DNA of 16,156 nucleotides, from contig JBBQVS010000087.1 in the NCBI GenBank assembly GCA_038211295.1, positions 1-16,156 on the forward strand, given 5' to 3'. The notes beneath the pieces were generated by a model. It was not told the origin of the DNA. It ran no database searches and saw only the letters and a program-made list of their open reading frames with translations. Position numbers and translations under genes: made by a program. The DNA comes from JBBQVS01 sp038211295 (GTDB lineage: Bacteria > Chloroflexota > Ktedonobacteria > Ktedonobacterales > Ktedonobacteraceae). The first letter of the stretch is position 1. Every line of letters begins with the position of its first letter. This document shows positions 1 through 6,887 of this stretch, in pieces.

Positions 1-37
1 AACTAGTGGCGTATCCTTGCTTCTGCTGTCATTTCTG

Positions 38-128
38 CTGTCAGGATGATGGAAGAGACGGTGTGAAGTGAGGATACAAGCCGTGTAAGTTGACAACAGT
101 AAGCGAAAAAATTGTATCATCCTGATAG
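38..128. repeat. Inverted repeat at the break of the permease gene
   Basis: Positions 41-50 (TCAGGATGAT) and 116-125 (ATCATCCTGA) are exact reverse complements. With one mismatch the match extends to 38-50/116-128. The outer arm sits exactly where the permease reading frame loses similarity to its family. Next to it, 21-31 and 33-43 form a direct tandem repeat of TTCTGCTGTCA. This is a possible rearrangement scar. Confidence 0.6.
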
Positions 129-673
129 AGACTAATCGTCAGGCTTGAGTAGTTCAGTCCGAGCCAGCGATTTGTGACAGAGAGCAACGCGAAGGTCGCC
201 CCCGCCAGCAAACCCCATGCGACTCCCTGCGTCACGCTGTCCTGTAGCGAGAAGCGGGGAACAAGCAAATAAATTCCCGGTAGGATAAGCAACGCGGCGA
301 CGACCTGCACATGGCTGGCACGCTGTTTAAGGAGAAGAGGTTCCAATGCCGCCGTGAACAGAGGAAAGCTGGAGAAGGAAAGCAGACCGATAGCGACATT
401 GGAGACAGTGATAGATTGAAAGAACGCTGTCCAGTGTAGGGCGAGCAATAATCCCTGTCCCGCGAGCAGGAGACCATCGCGCCGTCGTTTGGGCCGCAGG
501 GGAACGCGTTGCGCGATACAAGTTACAAGGAGTACGGGGCTGGCACATACGACACGCCCAAGTACAATTAGTGGAGCTGGCAATACGCTTAGTTTTCCCA
601 GCACGCCCGCGAGACCAAAGCAGAGTACGGCGACATTCGCGGCAAGAATACCGCGCCCCTTTTTTTCAGACAT
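41..673 (-). CDS. DMT/EamA-family permease, 3' end lost (probable pseudogene)
   Basis: This is an integral inner-membrane transporter of the drug/metabolite (EamA) superfamily; its substrate is unknown. Successive hydrophobic helices are visible from residue 9 to about 170, including the EamA-like stretch SNVAIGLLSFSSFPLFTAAL (about residues 91-110), and the first EamA repeat is complete. The family normally has about 300 residues and 10 helices, but this protein has 210. After residue 185 (near position 118) the reading departs into a non-hydrophobic tail ending PHFTPSLPSS, and neither other minus-strand frame in 1-118 resumes a recognisable EamA helix. The second half is therefore deleted or rearranged. 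I chose the ATG at 673 over one at 721 because it has an AAGAAG ribosome site about 8 nt upstream and starts with a typical short cytoplasmic N-terminus. Family call is firm; function is doubtful. Confidence 0.72.
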   Translation of the reverse strand: MSEKKGRGILAANVAVLCFGLAGVLGKLSVLPAPLIVLGRVVCASPVLLVTCIAQRVPLRPKRRRDGLLLAGQGLLLALHWTAFFQSITVSNVAIGLLSFSSFPLFTAALEPLLLKQRASHVQVVAALLILPGIYLLVPRFSLQDSVTQGVAWGLLAGATFALLSVTNRWLGLNYSSLTISLYQDDTIFSLTVVNLHGLYPHFTPSLPSS

Positions 674-795
674 GTACACACTTCTTTGACCTATAACCCA
701 AACAACATAGGTCAGGCGCATAGCGGAGTCTTTAGAGCCAATACCCCACTCTTACAATTTGTAGCCTTTCTCATCATACAATAAATAGCGTAATA

Positions 796-835
796 CAGAG
801 CGCACTCCTGACATTGCTGTCGAGAGTGCGCTCTG
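796..835 (-). terminator. Strong hairpin after the ferritin-like gene
   Basis: A perfect 12-bp stem (796-807 with 824-835, CAGAGCGCACTC arm) encloses a 16-nt loop that can form an inner 4-bp stem (810-813 with 818-821). It lies 17-56 nt beyond the stop of the ferritin-like gene and is followed on the minus strand by A/T-rich sequence (TATTACGCTATTTATTG). There is no long uninterrupted T-run, so it is a probable intrinsic terminator that separates this gene from the permease. Confidence 0.7.
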
Positions 836-851
836 CTTTGTTGAGTATGGA

Positions 852-1637
852 CTATGAGCAGGCAACGGCGAATGGAGCACGGTAAACGATGCTCGGATCG
901 TTGGTGCTGACTTCCTTGTAGGTGTAGGAGTTGCCCTTTTTAGGGCTGAGGTAGCCAGCTTTTGTGACGAGCGCGGGTGCGTCGCCAACTTTGCCGATGA
1001 GAACAGGGGTGAACGCCCAGTTGTCGGCAGGCATGAGGCCACCAATTGAACGGCCCAGTGCGCGATGTTCAGCTTCGATACAAGCAATCTGTGCCGCGAC
1101 CTGGGACAGGTCGGGACGTTGCTGCAATCCGAACTCTTTGACGGAGGCGAGGAACGCGGAGTCGAACACGCCTTCAAGCTGCTGCTGTGTAGCAATGAAC
1201 GTCTTCAAATCTTCAAAGGTGTCGTCACCCTGTGGGAAGCTGAATGTGGAGGCAAGGAATTGACCACCGGCACTAGCGAAGTACAATTCGTGAATTTGCT
1301 CCTCGATGAGGGCTGCACGCAAGTATCGCTTCTCGTCGTCCTTCAAACCGAGCTTATGAGCATTCTTCAAGCCATTGGTGTAGAAGGTAACAGCAAGACG
1401 CTCTGCGGTACGCGCAATGGTCAGGATGTCAGCGATAGGTGTAACACAATTCGCGTTGTACGCAGGGGCGGCATGAACGTTGCCGCGCTGGGCAAATAAC
1501 GCGCCACCGGCGACGGCAAGACCTGTGACTCCTGCGGCACCAGCGACGGCACCTTTGAGCAGGTTACGACGTGATGTTTGTGCTTTTGTTGCTTCTACGA
1601 TTGATGTTGTCGAGGTAACTTGTTCGGAATTCTGCAT
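852..1637 (-). CDS. Tat-exported ferritin-like domain protein
   Basis: This 261-residue protein has an N-terminal twin-arginine signal: SRRNLLKG at residues 22-29, then a hydrophobic Ala/Gly-rich segment to about residue 49 and a likely cleavage near VHAAPA (54-59). The mature part is a four-helix ferritin-like (Ferritin_2 type) domain. Candidate metal ligands are E79, the E113-x-x-H116 pair, E145 and the E188-x-x-H191 pair, which is the spacing of a di-iron or di-manganese carboxylate site. It is therefore exported folded and may bind or oxidise metal, or act in stress protection, but the actual activity is unknown for most of this family. The ATG at 1637 has AAGGA 10 nt upstream. The gene appears monocistronic, with its own hairpin terminator. 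Two dyads upstream suggest regulation. Confidence 0.85.
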   Translation of the reverse strand: MQNSEQVTSTTSIVEATKAQTSRRNLLKGAVAGAAGVTGLAVAGGALFAQRGNVHAAPAYNANCVTPIADILTIARTAERLAVTFYTNGLKNAHKLGLKDDEKRYLRAALIEEQIHELYFASAGGQFLASTFSFPQGDDTFEDLKTFIATQQQLEGVFDSAFLASVKEFGLQQRPDLSQVAAQIACIEAEHRALGRSIGGLMPADNWAFTPVLIGKVGDAPALVTKAGYLSPKKGNSYTYKEVSTNDPSIVYRAPFAVACS

Positions 1638-1674
1638 GACTATACATCCTTCTGTGCTATATCAAACTGGTCAA

Positions 1675-1689
1675 ACATACATGGTATGT
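1675..1689. promoter_or_regulatory. Operator-like dyad, promoter-proximal
   Basis: ACATAC-ATG-GTATGT is a perfect 6-bp inverted repeat around a 3-nt centre. It lies 38-52 nt upstream of the start codon of the ferritin-like gene, where a repressor could block the promoter. No convincing -35/-10 pair could be fixed around it. Confidence 0.4.
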
Positions 1690-1709
1690 GTTGAGCAAAA
1701 GCGGGAAAC

Positions 1710-1732
1710 ATTGCACATACTTTTTGTGCAAT
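1710..1732. promoter_or_regulatory. Operator-like dyad, distal
   Basis: ATTGCACA and TGTGCAAT (1710-1717 and 1725-1732) form a perfect 8-bp inverted repeat with a 7-nt AT-rich spacer, so half-site centres are about 15 bp apart as in many dimeric regulator sites. It lies about 75-95 nt upstream of the ferritin-like start. It does not resemble a classical Fur or PerR box. The rest of 1733-1880 shows no gene. Confidence 0.45.
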
Positions 1733-1880
1733 CAGCGTGTAGTGAATGTGGAGTATGAGTTCGATAGACGCTTGCCCTGCCTAACTTTATGAGGTCGTTT
1801 ATGCCTTGCGGTCTGTCGTTCCCTTCACACCCTATACTACGCAATGTATTCAGGATCGGATCATACAATGTGCTGAAAGA

Positions 1881-1920
1881 ATAAAAATGCCCTCTTCAAC
1901 GTTTTTTTGTTGAAGAGAGC
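1881..1920 (-). terminator. Intrinsic terminator of the minus-strand operon
   Basis: Positions 1892-1900 (CTCTTCAAC) pair perfectly with 1909-1917 (GTTGAAGAG) around an A-rich (minus strand) 8-nt loop. Beyond one mismatch the stem extends to 1889/1920. On the minus strand the stem is followed by CATTTTTATT. It starts 18 nt past the S51 stop codon, so it is a textbook end to the four-gene run. Confidence 0.85.
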
Positions 1921-1937
1921 ACTATGAGAGATCGCGT

Positions 1938-2693
1938 TTACAGGTATATCTCTGCGCCAACAGGCAATGTTTGTACGTCCGCGCTGAGAGAGAAGACGCT
2001 CACCGTCTGGCGGCCCATGACGCGCCAACGCGCACCCGCATCGGCGGTTAGCTCGACACGCACAAGGGCGGTATCTTCGTCGATGCCAAGCACCGTTGTA
2101 CCGACAGGCACAGCGCGGAGCATTTCTTTGAAGCGATCTCGGCTGAGAAAGCCGGCCATGCGGTCAAAATGTGGAAAGACGATCACCTGTGGTACAATGC
2201 CAAGTCCCGCAACGAAGTTTGTCGCGCCTCCCTGCATAGCCTGTCGTATTGAAAGAGTGGAGCCGCCCATCATCATCGCGCCGGCACTACAACCCGCGAG
2301 AACCGCCCCTTGCTCATATGCAGTTTTGATGACATCCCACGCGGGCGAGTCACGCAAGGTCTCGATTACATGCTGCGGATTGCCGCCAGAGAAATAATAG
2401 AAGGTTGCGCCCCGCAAGAGTGCAACCTGCTCTGGATTAAAAGCACTCTCACGGTCAGTTATCTGTGTCGCGCGGATATCGGTCACGCCAAGCTTTGTAA
2501 AGTGGCGTACTCCTAACGTGTTCCACGACGTTGGCCCATTAGGTTCCAGACCGCTTGCGGTTGGCAGAAGCGCGACACGGGCAGGCTCGCCCAATGTTCC
2601 CATGAGGTACATATCGATCTCGTTCATAACGTCAAGATATTCGCCAGAGCCAACCAGCGCAATCGCGCCAGAGCCTGTTGTATGAGTTGTCAT
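1938..2693 (-). CDS. Peptidase S51 / cyanophycinase-like hydrolase (copy 1)
   Basis: This 251-residue cytoplasmic protein belongs to the class-I glutamine-amidotransferase-like fold used by peptidase S51 (peptidase E, cyanophycinase). The nucleophile elbow GCSAGAM has Ser136. FPHFD supplies His175 and GIDEDTAL supplies Glu206, an arrangement matching the Ser/His/Glu triad of cyanophycinase. FSGGNPQHV (about 101-109) is the family's GGN loop. The substrate is unknown. Cyanophycin is not implied because no cyanophycin synthetase is present, and a dipeptidase or isoaspartyl peptidase role is equally possible. It follows the oxidoreductase gene by 36 nt, has an AGG 5 nt before its ATG, and is the last gene before a strong terminator. 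A second, divergent S51 protein lies at 13384. Confidence 0.85.
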   Translation of the reverse strand: MTTHTTGSGAIALVGSGEYLDVMNEIDMYLMGTLGEPARVALLPTASGLEPNGPTSWNTLGVRHFTKLGVTDIRATQITDRESAFNPEQVALLRGATFYYFSGGNPQHVIETLRDSPAWDVIKTAYEQGAVLAGCSAGAMMMGGSTLSIRQAMQGGATNFVAGLGIVPQVIVFPHFDRMAGFLSRDRFKEMLRAVPVGTTVLGIDEDTALVRVELTADAGARWRVMGRQTVSVFSLSADVQTLPVGAEIYL

Positions 2694-2729
2694 GATACCT
2701 GTGTTCCTTTCCTGTACACACGTTTGCTC

Positions 2730-4328
2730 TCAGCAGTCTAGAGCGACGCTTTCTCCACCATGTTGGGCGGAATATTTCGCGGCATCCATAATCACGATAT
2801 TGCGGCGCGACTCTTGCGGCGTTACCGCAAGTAACTCGCCTGAATGCAGATGGCTCGCGAGATTGCGATGAAAGGCATAGGGAGGCGTGGGAGGAAGCGC
2901 GAGGTGTTGTACAGAGATTGTACCGTTTCGCTCGCGGGTCGAGACAAGCAGGTTCGGCGGTGCTTCCGAGGGTGCGAGCGGCGTTTCAACGAGATCGCCC
3001 GACCAACTACGTGTCTTGATGCTTTCCTGTCGCCACTGTCCCACAATCGCGCCCCGTTCGCCAAGAATATACCATTTAGGCTTCATCGCTGCCGCGATAT
3101 CCGAATGTGTGAAGACCGCCTCTTGTCCATCCGCAAAACGGAGATAGACGCTTGATTGGTCGGCGTTGGTCACGTCGTGCCAGACACGTTTGTGTTCGAC
3201 GCCGCGCACGCTCACAACACGGCGTGGCACAAGTTGTAAAATCCAATCCAGATAGTGTGACCCCCAATCGTAGAACACACCGCCAGAAATTGGCTCGTGG
3301 GAATGCCAGTAATCGCAGGGATGAGCATAGCCGCCGATAAAGGTTTCTATATGAAATAGAGGGCCAATTGTTTTGCGCCTGATTACCTCTTGAATTGCGA
3401 GATAATCTGGGTCCCAACGTCGGCATTGATATACAGTAAGCGTGCGCTTATACTCGGTGGCAAGCGCGATCATCGCGTCGGCTTCGGCAGTAGTCAGGCA
3501 GAAGGGTTTTTCGCTCACAACATGCTTGCCCGCACGCAACATCTGCATCGAAATCGCAGCGTGCGTGTCTGGCGGCGTCGAGACAATCACAAGGTCGATG
3601 TTCGGGTCGGCCTCAATTTCCGCGAGATTAGTACATGTCTTGATGCCCGGAAATGCCGCACGCGCTACCGCTAAACGCGCCTCGTTGCGGTCACACACAG
3701 CGGCGTATTCCAGTCCCGCGACATTGCTAATCGCTGTGCCATGCTCAAAACCAATCGCACCATAACCAATCATTGCAACCCGTGCGGGCCGTTCCTCCAA
3801 TGCCACGCCCTTCGCATAGCTAATAGCACGGCGCAACATCTGTTGAAAAACGGGATGTACACGCGTCTCTTCGCTTGTGCCAAGCGTTGTGCAAAATACG
3901 CGTCCCTGCCCATATGAACGGGTGTAGGCCAGCGTGTAAGGTGCGTACTGCCAGTTAGTGTGCCATAGACACTCGGCATCGACAGGAATTTTAGCGAGCA
4001 GGTACAGGCTTTCATAGACCGCAAAGGACGGGTCAACGCGCCGTGTAATATAGGCTTCAGGTGTGGTGACATGCGCCATAATTTCACAGAGTGGAGTGCT
4101 TATACCATATGTGTCACCAGCAATAGCGCGAAATACATCGCTTTGGTGATACCTTTCGATGGCATCCCCAATACATACAAGGCCGCCTCCGCCTCGCACA
4201 AACGCCTGTATTGCCTCCTCTACCTCAAGGGAAAAATGTCCCTGTCTACCATCCAGAAGCAATACTTTCTGGTCTATCACCTGCCCGAAAGCCTCCAGCG
4301 TGAGCAGAGGCGAGATATCTTCAATCAT
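2730..4328 (-). CDS. ThuA-like domain fused to Gfo/Idh/MocA oxidoreductase
   Basis: The protein is 532 residues. Residues 1 to about 175 resemble the trehalose-utilisation (ThuA) / GATase1-like fold: FVRGGGGLVCIGDA at 43-56, and YGQGRVFCTTLGTSEET followed by an HPVFQQMLRRAISYAKG end. Residues about 183-530 form an NAD(P)-dependent Gfo/Idh/MocA dehydrogenase, with the Rossmann loop GYGAIG (188-193), the EKP motif with Lys274, and GGVFYDWGSHYLD (349-361), where D354 and H358 are in the usual active-site positions. It probably oxidises or reduces a sugar or inositol-type substrate. The ThuA part lacks about the first 30-50 residues usual for the family. ATG 4328 is the only standard start codon in this frame back to a stop near 4440, so the start is weakly supported. 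It lies 16 nt after the CysRS fusion gene, implying translational coupling. Confidence 0.83.
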   Translation of the reverse strand: MIEDISPLLTLEAFGQVIDQKVLLLDGRQGHFSLEVEEAIQAFVRGGGGLVCIGDAIERYHQSDVFRAIAGDTYGISTPLCEIMAHVTTPEAYITRRVDPSFAVYESLYLLAKIPVDAECLWHTNWQYAPYTLAYTRSYGQGRVFCTTLGTSEETRVHPVFQQMLRRAISYAKGVALEERPARVAMIGYGAIGFEHGTAISNVAGLEYAAVCDRNEARLAVARAAFPGIKTCTNLAEIEADPNIDLVIVSTPPDTHAAISMQMLRAGKHVVSEKPFCLTTAEADAMIALATEYKRTLTVYQCRRWDPDYLAIQEVIRRKTIGPLFHIETFIGGYAHPCDYWHSHEPISGGVFYDWGSHYLDWILQLVPRRVVSVRGVEHKRVWHDVTNADQSSVYLRFADGQEAVFTHSDIAAAMKPKWYILGERGAIVGQWRQESIKTRSWSGDLVETPLAPSEAPPNLLVSTRERNGTISVQHLALPPTPPYAFHRNLASHLHSGELLAVTPQESRRNIVIMDAAKYSAQHGGESVALDC

Positions 4329-4344
4329 GAATTTTTCTTTCTTG

Positions 4345-6747
4345 TTACCTGCTGTGATGATAATGCGGATGTTCGTGTGAGTGGTCAGGCCAGTGCTGAT
4401 GCATGTGGTTATGCATTTGATCGGGCAATGGCAACTCGTTCACGGTGTGTGTGTGAGTCCCTTCGAGATGATGGAGGTGATCGTTGCCGCGCCACAGATT
4501 GTCGGCGTTATAATTTGCGGTAAGCAGACTTTCGGCATGATGCCAGCGATCACGAAAAATGTCGTAGTTCTTTTTGCTCTTCGTGCGTCGCTCCTCTTCG
4601 CTCAGGCTAAACCATTCACGATGCGGGTGCTTCTCGATACGCTCCGCAATGGTTGGTACGATGAGAGCCTGATAGCCTGCCGCCTTGAAAAAGAAGCTAT
4701 AGTAAATGTCCATCAAGCGATAAAAACGGAACTTTTCGTCAATCCACCCGACCTCTGGCAGCAACTCACGCCGAAACGCCAGCAGATAGCCCTCGATGGC
4801 ATCAACATGCGGTTGCATGGACTCCTGGAAGTCGCGCAAGTCTTCCGTGACCAGACCATACGGCCCTGCCAACCCGACTTCAGTAGGAGCAAGCGTTTGC
4901 GCTAATGGCGTCCAGATATCCCCAAGCAGTTCTATCGAGGTGTCCATCAGTACAAGTATGTGACCCCGACTCGCACGCATCATGGCGTTTCGTCCAGCCG
5001 CGAACCCCATATTGTGATCCGCGAAAAGCACATTCAGGCCGATGTGTTGCCCCTCTTCTCCCGTGAGGTCTTGCTGTCGTGCAAGCTGTTGAAGATAGGG
5101 GAGCGTGTCATCGGTTGAGCCGTTGTCAATCACTACAACCTCTACCATATGGTTGCCCACGAAACGCTGAATGCTCTGAATACACCGTTCAAGGTCATCT
5201 TTGCTATTGTGCGCGACCAGATTGACGGAAACCTCGTACAAGTCGGGCAGTGCCGTGCTATCCTGTACGTCCGTCGAGCGTGTCAGCACGGAAAACTCTT
5301 CGTCGAGACGACGTGGCGCAACAAGCGGCCCCCGCCCGGTATCGCGCACGAGGTAGCCGTTGTGGTGCAGTTGTTCGCGTAGGTCGTCCGCAACGGCATA
5401 GTTTTGCTGTTGACGCAAGTTTTCGCGGACAAGCACCTGTGCCGCGACAGGCTTCGGCACGGCGGCAAGATACGCCGTCGGCTCGCTCAAACGCTGTGGT
5501 CGCTCGCTTTGCAGATACTCGCGCAATCCAAAGCCGAGAATACGATCCATATCCAGAAGAAGCCGCAACCGTGTTGTCGGATGTTCTTGCGAACGCAACA
5601 TAGCCCACACCACTGCCATCGCACGAGGCATGTTCAGGTCATGCTCGACCTCCGTCAAAAACATATCGCGCCATGCCACGCCCTCGCCTTGTAGTGGCGC
5701 ATCACTGAAGACTTGCACGGCATCAGCCTGTCCGAGCAACTGGTACGCGAGGTTACGCAGGCGTTCAAGAGCGGTCTGGGCCGCCTGTAACGCGCGAAAG
5801 GTGAAGTTGAGACGGCTACGAAAGAGCGCGGTTGTGAAGAAATAGCGCAGGGCCATTGGCTCAAAGCCGCGTGCCTCGATCTCCGACAACGTGTAGGCAT
5901 TGCCGGTAGATTTCGCCATCTTTTGACCATCAGCAAGCAAGTGTTGGGCGTGAACCCAGTAGTTCACATAGTGCCGACCTGAAGCACCCTCGCTCTGGGC
6001 AATCTCGTCCTCGTGATGCGGAAAAATGTTGTCTACCCCACCCGTGTGCAAGTCAAACTGAGGGCCGAGATACTTCGTTGCCATCGCGCTACACTCGATA
6101 TGCCAACCGGGGAAGCCGCGCCCCCATGGACTTTCCCATGCCATCTCGCGACCCGCTTCGGCTGCCTTCCACAAGGGGAAATCTTCGACATTGTGGCGAT
6201 CCGCGTCTACTCCCTCACGCACGCCTGCCATCATATGTTCGAGCAGGTTGCCCGACAGCTTACCATATTCGGGAAAACGTTTGATATCGTAATACACATT
6301 GCCATTGACGGTATAGGCAATACCCTTTTCCTCTAAACGCTGAATAATCGCGATCATTTCAGGAATATGCTGTGTTGCGCGTGGAAATATATGGGCGGGT
6401 AAGATATTTAGTTTACGTTCATCTTCATGAAATGCTGCGGTATAATATTGCGCGATTTCTAGCGAGGTTTTGCCCTCTTTCCGCGCCTGTGCCTCAACTT
6501 TATCTTCGCCTTCGTCAACCACTTCGCGGCGCATATGCCCAACATCAGTAATATTTTTGATGTGTGTGACCTCGACGCCGCGATACTCAAAGGTACGCCG
6601 CAACCAGTCAGCCATGGTAAAGGTACGTAGGTTGCCAATATGAATATAGCGATAAACGGTTGGGCCGCACGAATACATTTTTATTGTATTGGCCTCTCTT
6701 GGCTCGATCTGTTCCACTTGCCGCGTCAGAGTATTGAAAATTTTCAT
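4345..6747 (-). CDS. cysS: Cysteinyl-tRNA synthetase fused to family-2 glycosyltransferase
   Basis: The protein is 800 residues, against about 460-500 for ordinary CysRS. Residues 1 to about 480 are a complete CysRS: HIGN (36-39), the KMSKS-type loop KMAKS (276-280), zinc ligands C27, C219, H244 and E248, and the C-terminal anticodon-binding helices (NYAVADDLREQL, 449-460). It should charge tRNA-Cys in the cytoplasm. After a short linker, residues about 504-740 are a GT-A family-2 glycosyltransferase (VNLVAHNSKDDLERCI; VVVIDNGSTDDT; MGFAAGRNAMMRASRG), but the metal-binding DxD is DTS (602-604). The last 45 residues carry about 15 histidines. I see no membrane helix. The start is M at 6747 with GGAGG 10 nt upstream; in-frame ATGs farther upstream fit worse. 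The fusion is read without a stop, and its benefit is unknown. Confidence 0.9.
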   Translation of the reverse strand: MKIFNTLTRQVEQIEPREANTIKMYSCGPTVYRYIHIGNLRTFTMADWLRRTFEYRGVEVTHIKNITDVGHMRREVVDEGEDKVEAQARKEGKTSLEIAQYYTAAFHEDERKLNILPAHIFPRATQHIPEMIAIIQRLEEKGIAYTVNGNVYYDIKRFPEYGKLSGNLLEHMMAGVREGVDADRHNVEDFPLWKAAEAGREMAWESPWGRGFPGWHIECSAMATKYLGPQFDLHTGGVDNIFPHHEDEIAQSEGASGRHYVNYWVHAQHLLADGQKMAKSTGNAYTLSEIEARGFEPMALRYFFTTALFRSRLNFTFRALQAAQTALERLRNLAYQLLGQADAVQVFSDAPLQGEGVAWRDMFLTEVEHDLNMPRAMAVVWAMLRSQEHPTTRLRLLLDMDRILGFGLREYLQSERPQRLSEPTAYLAAVPKPVAAQVLVRENLRQQQNYAVADDLREQLHHNGYLVRDTGRGPLVAPRRLDEEFSVLTRSTDVQDSTALPDLYEVSVNLVAHNSKDDLERCIQSIQRFVGNHMVEVVVIDNGSTDDTLPYLQQLARQQDLTGEEGQHIGLNVLFADHNMGFAAGRNAMMRASRGHILVLMDTSIELLGDIWTPLAQTLAPTEVGLAGPYGLVTEDLRDFQESMQPHVDAIEGYLLAFRRELLPEVGWIDEKFRFYRLMDIYYSFFFKAAGYQALIVPTIAERIEKHPHREWFSLSEEERRTKSKKNYDIFRDRWHHAESLLTANYNADNLWRGNDHLHHLEGTHTHTVNELPLPDQMHNHMHQHWPDHSHEHPHYHHSR

Positions 6748-6757
6748 GCTTGCCATG

Positions 6758-6762
6758 CCTCC
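6758..6762 (-). promoter_or_regulatory. Ribosome binding site fixing the cysS start
   Basis: GGAGG (minus strand) lies 10 nt from the ATG at 6747 and only 1 nt from an alternative ATG at 6756. The spacing therefore decides for 6747, where the conserved CysRS N-terminus MKIFNTLT begins. Confidence 0.65.
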
Positions 6763-6841
6763 ATAAGCGTGGGTATCTGCTGGCGTTCCCCAATTTTGTT
6801 GACATTGTTTTACACTATACGACGCAGAAAGCATACCCGAT

Positions 6842-6879
6842 AGGGTACACAACAACTCATACGAGTCGCTCTGTACCCT
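6842..6879 (-). other. Hairpin between acyl-CoA synthetase and cysS
   Basis: AGGGTACA (6842-6849) and TGTACCCT (6872-6879) form a perfect 8-bp outer stem, with an inner ACTC/GAGT stem (6855-6858 with 6863-6866). The hairpin starts 9 nt past the acyl-CoA synthetase stop. No T-run follows on the minus strand, so it is more likely an RNA-processing, stability or attenuation element than a strong terminator. The 140-nt gap shows no T-box consensus. Confidence 0.45.
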
Positions 6880-6887
6880 TCCTAAAG

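Noticed and set aside
51..115. Invertible DNA switch
   Set aside because: The arms are only 10 bp, no recombinase is near, and flipping the segment brings a stop codon within ten codons.
1065..1499. 144-residue plus-strand reading frame
   Set aside because: It is the complement of the ferritin-like gene and has no ribosome site or recognisable fold.
1671..1868. 65-residue minus-strand frame upstream of the ferritin-like gene
   Set aside because: It has no ribosome site, is rich in Cys/His/Thr by chance and overlaps the dyads.
5250..5603. Open frames on the plus strand and other frames within the cysS fusion
   Set aside because: They lie wholly inside a well-supported gene, are Arg/Ser/Cys-rich and show no domain pattern.
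4345..6747. MshC-like cysteine ligase for a mycothiol-type thiol, with the Gfo/Idh and flavoprotein as partners
   Set aside because: The CysRS half keeps the complete anticodon-binding domain, which MshC lacks, and the glycosyltransferase is GT2 rather than the GT4 type of MshA. It would be worth reopening only if a second cysS exists.
6748..6887. T-box riboswitch upstream of cysS
   Set aside because: No TGGNACCGCG-like T-box sequence or terminator/antiterminator pair is visible in the 140-nt leader.
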